The translations under genes were made by a program, and so were the position numbers. From contig PXCX01000138.1 of the NCBI GenBank assembly GCA_003565195.1, forward strand, positions 1 through 33,039: a DNA stretch of 33,039 nt. The letters are read 5' to 3'. Source of the DNA: PVC group bacterium. Its GTDB lineage: Bacteria; Verrucomicrobiota; Kiritimatiellia; CAIKKV01; PXCX01. The stretch's first letter is position 1; each line of letters starts with the position of its first letter. This document shows, piece after piece, positions 8,672 to 18,200 of the stretch. The notes under the pieces were generated by a model, which was given only the letters and a program-made list of their open reading frames with translations, was not told the DNA's origin and did not search any database.

Positions 8672-9847
8672 ATGCCTCAGCGGGTCTTAATTGTCAACCA
8701 TACAGGGATCATGGGTGGCGCCGAAGTCGGGCTGGCGGAATGGATCCGTTTTTTGGACCGCGATCGTGTATATCCTCTGGTTGCCGCACCAATGCAGGGA
8801 CCCTTGAACGATCGATTACGGGCTGCCGGCGATCGGGTACTGGCGCAGCCGATGATCCGGGTGCAACGAACGTGGAATCCGTGCCGCATGACCGTAATGG
8901 CGGTTCAGGGATGGCGTCAGATTTCCATGTTGAGCCGTTTAGCCGGCCAGGAACGAGTCCGTGTCCTACATGCTAACAGTAATCATGCCCATCTGATCAC
9001 GGCGCCGGCGGCGCGCCGGATGGGCATGCCCTGTATCTGGCATGTGCGCGACCTGACGCCGTTGGGCTGGATCGGGCGCCGCTTATACAGGCGGGCAAGC
9101 CTAATTGTTGCCGTTTCAAAATCGGTGGAGCGCCACGTACAGCAGTATCGGACCGGTCATGACCGCGTTCGCGTGATTACCAACGGGATTGATGTAACCC
9201 GCTTTAACGGAGACAATCCTGACCGCGCGGCTGCGCGCCGGTCGCTTTTCCCGCGGATTGATGACACAATGGTTTTGATCGGAATGGTGGGCAACCTGGT
9301 TCCCTGGAAACGGCATGATCTTTTTTTGGATATCGCCGCAAACATGCTTCGTGAAAACGCCGATCAACTGCGGTTCGTGATCGTCGGTGACGATCGCTTT
9401 GGCGACCATCCGGAATACGAACGATCCCTTATTTGCCGGATTACCAAATCCCCGCTCAACGGCCGGGTTCTGCTGGCGGGATATCGTGAAGATATTCCCC
9501 GCGTTATGCAGGCCCTCGATATCCTGGTGCATCCGGCGGAACGCGAACCGTTCGGGCGGGTGATGGTCGAAGCGATGGCCGCCGACCGGCCGGTGGTGGC
9601 GGTGAACGCCGGCGGCGCATCCGAAATTGTTGTCGATCGTGTAACGGGCTATTTAACGGCGCCAAACGATGTTGGCGCGATGACCAATGCCGTCCGGTCG
9701 CTGGCGCGCAATCCCGCTTTGCGACGACAATTGGGAGAGGCCGGCCGGCAGCGGGCCTTGCGTGAATTTGATGTGCGTCGCGTCGGTCGGTTGATGACCG
9801 AAATGTACGAGGAACTGGCGAATGAATACGCGTCCGATCGTCATTAA
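8672..9847 (+). CDS. Glycosyltransferase, GT-B fold, family 4
   Basis: A 391-residue cytoplasmic or membrane-associated retaining glycosyltransferase that would move a sugar from a nucleotide-sugar donor. The N-terminal acceptor domain begins RVLIVNHTGIMGGAE (GT4-type glycine-rich loop). The linker NGIDVTRFN (171-179) is the typical junction. The donor domain has GMVGNLVPWKRHD and FVIVGDD. The EX7E motif runs from E292 to E300 (EPFGRVMVE) and is followed by an AGGASEIV loop. The ATG at 8672 has GGATGGAG upstream. It starts 87 bases after the GH4 gene and its 3' end overlaps the next glycosyltransferase by 26 bases, so the two are probably co-translated. Donor and acceptor are unknown. There is no wzx/wzy or other surface-polysaccharide gene nearby. 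Confidence 0.94.
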   Translation: MPQRVLIVNHTGIMGGAEVGLAEWIRFLDRDRVYPLVAAPMQGPLNDRLRAAGDRVLAQPMIRVQRTWNPCRMTVMAVQGWRQISMLSRLAGQERVRVLHANSNHAHLITAPAARRMGMPCIWHVRDLTPLGWIGRRLYRRASLIVAVSKSVERHVQQYRTGHDRVRVITNGIDVTRFNGDNPDRAAARRSLFPRIDDTMVLIGMVGNLVPWKRHDLFLDIAANMLRENADQLRFVIVGDDRFGDHPEYERSLICRITKSPLNGRVLLAGYREDIPRVMQALDILVHPAEREPFGRVMVEAMAADRPVVAVNAGGASEIVVDRVTGYLTAPNDVGAMTNAVRSLARNPALRRQLGEAGRQRALREFDVRRVGRLMTEMYEELANEYASDRH

Positions 9848-10955
9848 TGCGGTCCTGCTGGGGCACGGCCGGGAATCGGGAGTGGAACGGTGTATCCGCG
9901 GTCTACTGGAAGCGCTCGCCCGTTATGGCCGGTTGCCATACCGGGTTTACTGTGCTCCCGGCAGCGATCTCGCGCATCTGGTAAGCGATAGGTTTAGTGT
10001 CGAAACTGTTGGTTTTCCAGTTCGCTCGCGGGGGTTACGTATTCTCTGGGAGCAAACCGTGCTGCCGTTGGTCTTACGGCGAGAAGCATCGGCTTTGTTG
10101 CATGCGCCCGGATATGTTGCGCCGCTGGCCGCGCCACCGCCGGTTGTCTTGACGGTTTACGATCTCGTGGCGTTACGTTTTCCCCAATGGGCAGCACGGG
10201 CAAATGCATGCCATTATCGTTGTCTGATGCCCGCTGCCATCCGGCGTGCGCGTGCCATCGTAACCCCCTCGACAACCGTACGCGACGATGTCATCCAACG
10301 ATTCCGGTTGCCACAATCCAAAGTTCATGTCATTGCGCCGGCCGTCGCACCACTCTTTTTCGAAACGCCCTCGGTTGACCAAACCGAATCCGTCCGGCGA
10401 CATTACCGGTTGCCGCCGCAATTTCTGCTCTATGTCGGCAATATCGAGCCCAAAAAAAATACGGAAGGTTTATTAAACGCCTATGCACGTTTGTGCCGGA
10501 TCGATCGCGAAACCCCGCCACTCGTGATGGTTGGCGAACTGGCCTGGAAATCGCAAAGTTTTGTTCGCCGTCGGCGTCAACTCGGATTGAATGCGCGGGT
10601 ACTCTGCCTCGGTCCGCTGCCGGACAGGGATTTGCACTTGATTTACGGGTTGGCAACCTTGTTGCTCATGCCGTCCTGGTACGAAGGATTCGGGTTGCCG
10701 TCGCTTGAAGCGATGGCTTGCGGAACGGCGGTGATCGTTTCAACCGGTGGCGCGCTACCGGAAACGGTTGGAGATGCGGCTGCCTGTCTTGACCCCGGCA
10801 ATGAGGCGGTATGGAGTCAAACCATCCATAAACTGCTTAAAGACGCCGGTCTCCGCGCCCGGATGACCAAACAAGGACGTAACCATGCCCGACAGTATAC
10901 GGCCACCGCGGTCGCCGAGCAACACGAAACCCTCTATCGCGCTATCGCCATATGA
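9822..10955 (+). CDS. Glycosyltransferase, GT-B fold, family 4 (mannosyltransferase-like)
   Basis: A 377-residue GT4 enzyme of a different subgroup from the preceding gene. The N-terminal domain has GRESGVERCIRGLLEAL and LTVYDLVALRFP, which resemble mannosyl- or rhamnosyltransferases of the WbaZ/MtfA kind. IVTPSTTVRDDV and FLLYVGNIEPKKN mark the inter-domain region and the donor domain. EX7E runs from E288 to E296 in EGFGLPSLE, followed by GTAVIVSTGGALPE. The start at 9822 lies within the 3' end of the upstream gene, with GAGGAA just before it. Both glycosyltransferases are intact and probably act in sequence on one glycan; the product is unknown. Confidence 0.94.
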   Translation: MNTRPIVINAVLLGHGRESGVERCIRGLLEALARYGRLPYRVYCAPGSDLAHLVSDRFSVETVGFPVRSRGLRILWEQTVLPLVLRREASALLHAPGYVAPLAAPPPVVLTVYDLVALRFPQWAARANACHYRCLMPAAIRRARAIVTPSTTVRDDVIQRFRLPQSKVHVIAPAVAPLFFETPSVDQTESVRRHYRLPPQFLLYVGNIEPKKNTEGLLNAYARLCRIDRETPPLVMVGELAWKSQSFVRRRRQLGLNARVLCLGPLPDRDLHLIYGLATLLLMPSWYEGFGLPSLEAMACGTAVIVSTGGALPETVGDAAACLDPGNEAVWSQTIHKLLKDAGLRARMTKQGRNHARQYTATAVAEQHETLYRAIAI

Positions 10956-10980
10956 TGCTTTGCCGGTGCGCATTCCCTCA

Positions 10981-11009
10981 TTGACACTTGCGCGACTCGA
11001 GGGTATCAT
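10981..11009 (+). promoter_or_regulatory. Strong sigma70-like promoter upstream of the PqqD-domain gene
   Basis: A perfect TTGACA (10981-10986), a 17-base spacer and TATCAT (11004-11009, five of six to consensus). Transcription would start near 11016, leaving a leader of about 90-135 bases depending on the start codon. The leader has two ribosome-site-like stretches, GAGGAG (11045-11050) and AGAGGA (11093-11098). It marks the gene as a separate transcription unit from the glycosyltransferases. Confidence 0.65.
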
Positions 11010-11150
11010 GACGCCATTGTAATCGAAGGTTACCCTTGATCGTTGAGGAGCGCAATTTCCAAAAACTCGACGATTTGAGACGCGTTACGAGAAGAGGATA
11101 CGACCATTAAAGTTCATGCCGTACATGCCGAACCTCCGCCAGGATTCAAG

Positions 11151-12497
11151 TTGTTGTGCTGGGAAGGAGCGGGCCTTTTCGCGCCTGAACGATGGGAGAT
11201 CGGACGGCATTCCGGTGATGCCGCTAAAGGTTTTTTCCGGATCGACAACGACCATCGGTTCGTGCTCCAATTGCGCTGGTGGACGGCAACGAAACCGGTG
11301 CCGATAGCGCGCCTGGTCGAGCAGCATGCACGTGAGGTTGCCGGTCGTAGGGATGCGCAGTTGCCCCGTTTCCAGAAAACCAATGATTTCCGGTTGCCGC
11401 AAGGGTCGCACGATCGCGCGTCCGCTTTTATTTCGAAGCCGTCCGGCGATGCACCCGCTGATTCTTCCGAACTGCTAGTTATCTGGCAGCGTAGCTCGGT
11501 GGCGCGCGTAATGATGATCCGGTTTATGATCGAACACGGTCAACCGGATCCGATCTGCCTGAAGTCCATGTTGTCGGGACTACGATTGCAAGGACCGCAG
11601 GAAACGCGGGATTGGGCGTTTCACGATCTGGCGTTTCAAACACCGCCGGACTGGCATCTGCAATTGGCGCATTTGTATGCCGGTGTCGCCTATCTCGAAT
11701 TTAAACATCGACGCGACCGGTTTGCGATCCGGCGTTTCAGTGTGGCCGATGCAGTCATGGGCACGACTACGCCCGCAATCGAGGATTTGACGCGCTGGTG
11801 CCGTGTGGTGTATGCCAAGGAATTTTTCGATATGCGATACCGCATCGAATTGATGACGGATCCGGCCGGCCGTCCGGGACTGCGGCTCAGCGGTTCGCGC
11901 CGCTGGCTGGCACCGATCGAGATGCGCTGGCTGCTTCCGCGGCATCGCCGTCTGCCGCGCCGGATCGACATTATCTGGGATGCGGCGGCCAACAAGATCT
12001 ATAACCTTGAGATTCGGCGTCCCTCGCTCGCGATGGAACCGATCCTGGGTACCGTCCAAAAAAGTCTGCGACTGAATCTAGCGGATGTGACCGCCAAAGT
12101 TTGCCAGGACGAACCGCCGAATGGCACGGTGCCGCCTCGCGCACGATCCCTTAATGCGCGCGTACGGAGGCGCAAGGAAGTTTATAGTGAAATCAACAAT
12201 CAGGGTCGCACTGTCCTGACCTACACGTTCCCAAGACCTCGCCGTTTGCGGGGACTACGTCTGTTGGCCGGCCTGGATTCCGGTCCGCAAAAGATCAAGC
12301 GCAAACTGGAACTGGATCTGATCGGTAGTTTGGTCTGGGAACGCTGTGACCGGTCGCCGAAGGTAAGGCAACTGATCGCGGATGTCCGGCAGCGATTCCT
12401 GATCAGCTACCGGGAAGCGGAACTTTCGGTTACGGAATTCATCCGTGCCATGGGTTCACGGGGACTGTTGTCCGTCCATATCGACGCCCCATCCTGA
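11151..12497 (+). CDS. Unfamiliar protein with C-terminal PqqD-like domain
   Basis: 448 residues from the TTG at 11151. The last 60 residues (about 383-442: LDLIGSLVWERCD, then IADVRQRF and LSVTEFIRAMGSRGLL) match the PqqD fold, a peptide chaperone domain that guides RiPP precursors to radical-SAM enzymes but also occurs fused to unrelated proteins. I do not recognise residues 1-380. They contain tryptophan-rich strands (WQRSS, DWAFHDLAFQTPPDW), an FAIRRFSVADA stretch and a basic segment at 330-345. No radical-SAM, precursor-peptide or PQQ gene lies nearby. The start is uncertain: TTG 11151 has AGGA six bases upstream, but the frame is open back to 11079 and an ATT at 11106 has a better-placed AGAGGA. 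The gene is alone between two other units and converges on the ABC operon 57 bases downstream. Confidence 0.75.
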   Translation: MLCWEGAGLFAPERWEIGRHSGDAAKGFFRIDNDHRFVLQLRWWTATKPVPIARLVEQHAREVAGRRDAQLPRFQKTNDFRLPQGSHDRASAFISKPSGDAPADSSELLVIWQRSSVARVMMIRFMIEHGQPDPICLKSMLSGLRLQGPQETRDWAFHDLAFQTPPDWHLQLAHLYAGVAYLEFKHRRDRFAIRRFSVADAVMGTTTPAIEDLTRWCRVVYAKEFFDMRYRIELMTDPAGRPGLRLSGSRRWLAPIEMRWLLPRHRRLPRRIDIIWDAAANKIYNLEIRRPSLAMEPILGTVQKSLRLNLADVTAKVCQDEPPNGTVPPRARSLNARVRRRKEVYSEINNQGRTVLTYTFPRPRRLRGLRLLAGLDSGPQKIKRKLELDLIGSLVWERCDRSPKVRQLIADVRQRFLISYREAELSVTEFIRAMGSRGLLSVHIDAPS

Positions 12498-12554
12498 AAT
12501 CCGCGGAGCTTGCGAACGTACAACGCATCGCGATAAGGCGGCGGAAAAAAAACG

Positions 12555-13283
12555 TCAGCCAATGTTTCCGACTTTAATCCGCAGTTCGGAGGCGTTGGCA
12601 ATGCGTTCAATCTTCCCATCAGCGACCCAAACGACGCGATCGGAAACCGCCAACATGGCGTGATCGTGGGTTGCGGTAATAACGGTCACTCCGAATTTGC
12701 GACTCAATTCGCGCAGCAGAACGATGATTTGCTCACCGGTATGCAAGTCCAGGTTGGCGGTCGGTTCGTCGGCCAGCAGAATGGTTGGTCGGTTGACGAT
12801 GGCGCGGGCGATAGCAACCCGTTGTTGCTGGCCGCCGGACAACTCGTCCGGCCGATGAGAACAGCGGTCGGAAAGTCCCACTTCTTCCAGCGCTTCAAAG
12901 GCACGCTGGCCGGCTTCAGCAGGTGTGGCGCCGGCCAATGCTGCCGGCAAGGCCACGTTTTTGTGAGCCGTCAACGAGGAAATCAAATTGTAGGATTGAA
13001 AAATATAGCCCATATGCCGACTACGGAAATAGGCTGTCTGACGGTCCGTGATCTGATTGAGAAAAATGCTGCCGATTTCAACCGTCCCGCTTGAGGGTAA
13101 ATCCAGTGCGCCGATCATGTTAAAGAGCGTTGACTTGCCGGAACCAGAGGGGCCCATAACCGAAAGGTATTCTCCTTCGGTCACGTCTAGGTTGATACCG
13201 TCCAGCGCATGAACTTCGCCCCGCCCCGTTTTAAACGTTTTACAAACGTCACGCACTTCGATAATGGTGTTGTCGTGTTCCAT
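12555..13283 (-). CDS. ABC transporter ATP-binding protein, MacB/LolD type (second of two)
   Basis: A 242-residue cytoplasmic ATPase that powers FtsX-type permeases. It has Walker A GPSGSGKST, Q-loop YIFQSYNL, signature LSGGQQQR, Walker B ILLADEP followed by TANLD, and a switch His in TATHDHAM. It is the last gene of the minus-strand operon and starts one base after the stop of the OPT-like gene (TGA-G-ATG). Its likely partner is the giant FtsX permease two genes upstream. It is clearly related to the ATPase at 20141-20890, and both follow the pattern GPSGSGKSTLFN-x-IGALD, which suggests duplication within the cluster. Confidence 0.95.
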   Translation of the reverse strand: MEHDNTIIEVRDVCKTFKTGRGEVHALDGINLDVTEGEYLSVMGPSGSGKSTLFNMIGALDLPSSGTVEIGSIFLNQITDRQTAYFRSRHMGYIFQSYNLISSLTAHKNVALPAALAGATPAEAGQRAFEALEEVGLSDRCSHRPDELSGGQQQRVAIARAIVNRPTILLADEPTANLDLHTGEQIIVLLRELSRKFGVTVITATHDHAMLAVSDRVVWVADGKIERIANASELRIKVGNIG

Positions 13284-13284
13284 C

Positions 13285-15228
13285 TCAATACCCCAACTGG
13301 AAAATGGACTGGCTAAGAAAGGTAATGCCGACGCACAGCATGGCGATCAAGCCCATGCCGCAACCGAATCCCGCAGAAATCACCGGAATCATTTTCCGCC
13401 ACTGCGGTCCGAACTTCTTTTGAAAATGGAACCGCCCGATCAGGGCGCCGAAAAACATCAGGAACATGCTATGCGGCATCGTCTGGTTCAGTCCCCGCAC
13501 GAACCCGTAGGCCAGCAGGATGGGTGCTCCGAACACAGCCAGGATAATATACGTCAAAAGACCCGCGACGCTGCCGGCCCCGATATAAAGCAGGTTTAGC
13601 GCCTTGTAAAAGGGCGAGAATTCATCCATCGTCGCTCCCCAGGTAATCGTTTGATTTAAGGCCTGGAACTCCCACATGCGTTGAGCGAACGGATAGGCCG
13701 CCGAGGGGATCGGCGCCAGCGACCAGATGAAATTGGCAAACACAATCGAGCACACCAGAATAAATGGCACCAGAAAGAAATCGGCTTTCCAAACCGACCA
13801 GAAACGGGTTCCAGTGAGTTCGGCCTGACGGTAAAAAACCGTATCGCTACCGTAGTTACTAAGCGGAATCGGCAGAAACCAGATTTTAAGTCCTTCGTAT
13901 CCGGACAGGATAAAACCCGCCTCCCTGACCAACGGCAGGTTGACAGCCTGGCCGCACATACCCTCCAAACGGGCGGTTACATAACTCATCACCGGTGTGT
14001 AAACCAATCCGTAAAAACAAAGAACGATCATCACGCCGCGATGCCAGTCGATCAACCAACCACTTAACAAAATGTACAAGCTCACATAACCGAAATAAAA
14101 GGAGAGAATCCCCCAGTTCGGAATGTCACCCCGTCCGGGCGGCGCGCCCAACAGTTCATCCTGCACCGTTTGACCAGCCTTACTGCGTTTCACCGAAGAC
14201 CAGACGGAGTAGAACCCGATCAGCGCCACTGCCAGCGACAGACCGACACTGAAGGAAAAATAAAAGTCGATCGTATTTTTGTACAACGTGACAATCGTTC
14301 CGTCGCCCGGTCGCCATTCCGAGAGAATCCCGGCGCCATACAGAAACGGATTGACCACAATCGTGAAAACCACTCCCAGGAAACTGCCCAGAACAGCCCA
14401 GAATGGCATAACCATCCCGATGAAAAAGCTGCCCATATCGAAACTCATGCCGGTCGCGACTGCCGGCAGAAAGCCTTCGGTTTTGCCGGTCCAGTCCACG
14501 AACGGAATCGGCAGCGGCTGCATCGTCACATTAAAAATGGCGTTGGAAAGAACCGGGATCCCGAGATAAATAAATCCGAAAATCATGCCGATAGCGCCGC
14601 CGATCGAAAAATAGCGCCACCGCGGCGATTCCTCGTCGCCTTGTTCTTCCAGCGCCAGCATGCCCATGGCGCCGACCGGTGCCATGGGGAAGGGGAGCTT
14701 TTCGTAATCGCTGGTAAGCTTAAACAAACCGTATCCGAGAATTCGTCCGTCGACCCGTCCCAGAACACTGGTCAGGAAAACCAATCCCACGGCCGGCAGC
14801 CATTCCCGCATGAAGAACGAGCGTTGTCCCAACACTTCCGGATCGCTGGGCGCGAACCAGATAGGGAAATCGTTCTGCCATCCCTGAGCGTAGACCGCTT
14901 CGGACTGGACCACAAACTGATTCCACAGCAAACCGCTGAACGGCGTGGCCATGGCGGCGCTGCATAGATAAAAGAGGACAAATATCTCGGCGCGTTTCAA
15001 GGTTTTATGGGTGCGCCGTGCAACCTCCAGGAAAAGGATGGCCGTCACCCAGGTGGCGGCGTTGGTGGGACTCTGCCCCGCCACCAACCCCATATACATG
15101 GCTCCCGGCACCATCATGAGGGCGATAAATACTGCTGCGGCAAAGGATGTCCAGGTGAATCCGTCGTTAAATTCCGTCGGACGCTGGATCAGATCCCTAA
15201 ACTCTTCAAGTTCCTTGTCTAATTTCAT
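13285..15228 (-). CDS. Polytopic membrane protein resembling the OPT (oligopeptide transporter) superfamily
   Basis: A 647-residue integral membrane protein with about 13-15 hydrophobic segments, for example residues 27-50 (FAAAVFIALMMVPGAMYMGL), an SFFIGMVMPFWAVLGSFLGVV region, and a final pair around MFLMFFGALIGRF and AGFGCGMGLIAMLCV. The first helix with its MVPGAMYMGLVAGQSP loop and the glycine-rich helices resemble OPT-type peptide or metal-chelate transporters; this is a family impression, not a verified match. The ATG at 15228 forms an ATGA overlap with the giant permease stop, and the next gene starts one base after this one ends, so the three are translated together. It lies between an FtsX permease and its probable ATPase, which suggests it is part of, or fed by, that machine. 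Confidence 0.75.
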   Translation of the reverse strand: MKLDKELEEFRDLIQRPTEFNDGFTWTSFAAAVFIALMMVPGAMYMGLVAGQSPTNAATWVTAILFLEVARRTHKTLKRAEIFVLFYLCSAAMATPFSGLLWNQFVVQSEAVYAQGWQNDFPIWFAPSDPEVLGQRSFFMREWLPAVGLVFLTSVLGRVDGRILGYGLFKLTSDYEKLPFPMAPVGAMGMLALEEQGDEESPRWRYFSIGGAIGMIFGFIYLGIPVLSNAIFNVTMQPLPIPFVDWTGKTEGFLPAVATGMSFDMGSFFIGMVMPFWAVLGSFLGVVFTIVVNPFLYGAGILSEWRPGDGTIVTLYKNTIDFYFSFSVGLSLAVALIGFYSVWSSVKRSKAGQTVQDELLGAPPGRGDIPNWGILSFYFGYVSLYILLSGWLIDWHRGVMIVLCFYGLVYTPVMSYVTARLEGMCGQAVNLPLVREAGFILSGYEGLKIWFLPIPLSNYGSDTVFYRQAELTGTRFWSVWKADFFLVPFILVCSIVFANFIWSLAPIPSAAYPFAQRMWEFQALNQTITWGATMDEFSPFYKALNLLYIGAGSVAGLLTYIILAVFGAPILLAYGFVRGLNQTMPHSMFLMFFGALIGRFHFQKKFGPQWRKMIPVISAGFGCGMGLIAMLCVGITFLSQSIFQLGY

Positions 15229-18200
15229 GTTTGGGAATCATCCTCCCGGATGCCGAACCGTTCAGCCGTCATGCGGTAATAATGGTCCGCGGCATCATCT
15301 GGAATCGTGCGCCACAGAATAAACTGGTTGCGCAATTCGTGAATAAAAACACGGCTACTGCGTCGCCAGATCGCCGGGCTGCCGCTGCGTCGTTGCATGG
15401 CGACATGTACCTGATCGATACCCTCGATCCGGCTCGGCTGTGTCCAGAGACTAAAGGTTTGCGAAATTCCCTGATCAAACGGTTGCAGCCAGACATTGGC
15501 TTGCAGGGTAAAGCGTTCGTCCTTGTGCTGGACTTCGACGTCGTTGGCGGCGAAAAGGCCCACCGACTTTTCGCTATGCGACGCCAGATATTCTTCGAGA
15601 AAGCTGACCAGACCGACCATATCGTAATCAGAAACGGTGAACGGGAATTCCAGGCGCAACCAATCGCCTTCCGGTTCCGGCATACGCCACTGCCTTTGCG
15701 CGCCGGGATTGGCGGACCGCGATGCTCTGAAGGCCGGATACACTGTTGATGCCAAAACGGTCAGCATGACCATCAACAGGGTCAGCATCGCGTTCAACGA
15801 AGAATGGTTCATCGCCGGTGCGCCCACCCAGCCCTGTTGCGCCATCCATTCGACCAACTTTGAGAATACATGTGCAAACAGATATCCGCCCATGCCGCCT
15901 ACCACGGCGTAGACAGCGGCTTCAGCGAAAAACAGCGTTGCCACATGCCGCGGTCCGAGACCAAGAGCCGAAAAGGTGAAAATTTCGCGTTGCCGGTCGC
16001 TGACCGAGCTGAGCATCGTGCCGAAGATAATCAAGCCGCCGAGCACCAGCGGCACCACAACACGGGCAAGTCCGCCCATCGATACTTCCGTCGCGTATAA
16101 TGCCCGGAAATGGTCCCCGCCCGCAGCGAAACTAGCCCGCCGCGACAGTTGGATTGCCAAATCCGACGCAATTCGACGGGCTTGCGCTTCGGTTTGCGGC
16201 AAGAAAACCAAACTCCGAATCGGCATATTCAGGCGCGGGGCGCGCGGTTGCCATACCAGGGAAACCGTCTCGGGATCGAGCGGCGGATAATCTTCCAACT
16301 CCATTTCCTCGAGCCGTAACTCGATCGCCAGCGGATCGTTGGGATACTCCTGTTCAAGCTGGCGGTTAACCTCCTCCAGGTTCGGAGGGACGAAGGATGC
16401 GCCATCCAGCGTACGCAAAGCACCCAGGCGCACTGGATCAAACGTACCCCTTAACACATGGCGCTGCCCGGCCAATTCGATCACCGCTGCGCCGTTGGTC
16501 CGAACATGTTCCGGAAGACGACGGTAAATCTCCGGCGGCAGAAATACGCCGCCTTCCTCTGTGAATCCCTCGAGGTCGCCGTCCAGAATATCCCGCAGTT
16601 CGGGATACAATCTCAAGTCCTGTGGCGGCAGAGTTGCCTGCCCGCTGACCGTGAACACGGTATCGTCGGGGAAACGTCCGGCCATGCTTTCATGCTCGTC
16701 GGCAACGTTCCAAGTGCGGAAATAGCTATCCGCCTCGTCTTCATGCAGTTCCCGGAGCATCACAATGGCTTGTTCGTCAAAGGCGCTCCCAGGCACGGAC
16801 CCGATTTCCACGAGCGGCATGCGGGGTCCCGGCCCGACATAGATCTGCCGGACACCGTCCTCGCTTTTAAACGAGCCGAAGAACAGGATCGTGAAGGTCA
16901 GCAACAAGATGGTGACAGCGGTTAAAACGCTGCGCAGCGGTCGGCGTCGCATGGTGGCGATTCCCAGGGCGACTGCTGCCCCGATCATACCCCGAGCCGT
17001 TCGAGTGCTTTGGTGACTTGCGGTAGCCAAACCATGCAGTTTTCGCATTTCGTATTCGAACTTTTGCCACATAATGGCGATCACGAAGCTGCTCATGATG
17101 ATAATCACGAACGCCAGCAGTACCACGATGGGAAAACTTACGAACCGAAACGCCGGATGTACCAGGTAAAGGATGGTGAACACCACGCCGAACACCACAA
17201 CGAACCCGCCGATTTGACGATAAATATTGGGTGTGCCGATGACGGCGCGCTCGAACGCGAAAGCGAATGGAATAGCCAGCAGGAGCAAAATAACGATGGC
17301 TGTTACCAGATCGTTGGTAACGTCGCGTACCGGTTCGTAGACGCGCGCCGAATAGCCGCGCGAGGCCAGCGTCCGCGACCAGCGCTGGGCCGGCGAAACC
17401 GTCTCCGCCGTCGCCTGGTCAAGAAAACGTTCCGCTTGCGCATGCAAGCGTTCCAGCGAATGCTGCATGACGTTACGCCGCCGCAGGCTGTCTAGCCGGC
17501 TCTCGTTCAAAATCCAGGTGTCACGGGCCGACCGGAGCTGGGCATCCACGAATCCCGGTTCCGGCTCATAACCGTCACCGACCGGTTCGACTTCCGAGTT
17601 GTTTAGCAGCAATTGCGCCCCGTGCAACACCTTGTAGCGGCGTACACGTCCGGCATACACCGCCAGCATGTCGCCGCCCAAGGTTAAATTCATCTCTTTG
17701 GGCGCGCTCTCCGTTATCCCGTCGATGAAACGCACCGCCGCTTCACTGGCCAGGCCCATCGGTGTACGGATTCCAGCGAGCATGACCCGCACATCGGCTT
17801 CGCTGATCAGGATTTGGTTGCGGCGATCGGCGAAATACCAGCCGGCCAATTCCCAACTTCCGGCGACGCCGAGACCCCCGCCCGGCGAGCGTAAACTGAT
17901 GCCCTTGATCCGGCCTTGATCATCATGAAGCGCGGCCTGAATCGCCATGCGTGCACCTCGATCCGTCAGCAACGGAAACGTTCCGGCGTGACTGCTGTAC
18001 ATCAGGTGTCCGCCCCAACCGTGCAGCGGCGGTCGTTGGCTTACTCGCCCGCGCTCCATCGCCAGTACGACGGCACCCGGGGCATTCTCGCCCGCCTTGA
18101 AACGTTCGTCGTAATGGCGCACGTACGATCCGTCATAGCTCGTTCCGTCCCACTCGGGAACATTGAACGTCAAGGTGGCCGTCAACCGCGGCGGAATCCG

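Noticed and set aside
12498..12554. Bidirectional terminator between the PqqD gene and the ABC operon
   Set aside because: There is an A8 run on the plus strand and a short ATCGCGAT palindrome, but no proper hairpin next to a T-run in either direction.
14170..14967. 265-codon plus-strand frame within the OPT-like gene
   Set aside because: Very rich in His, Arg, Gln and Asn with no hydrophobic core; antisense of membrane helices.
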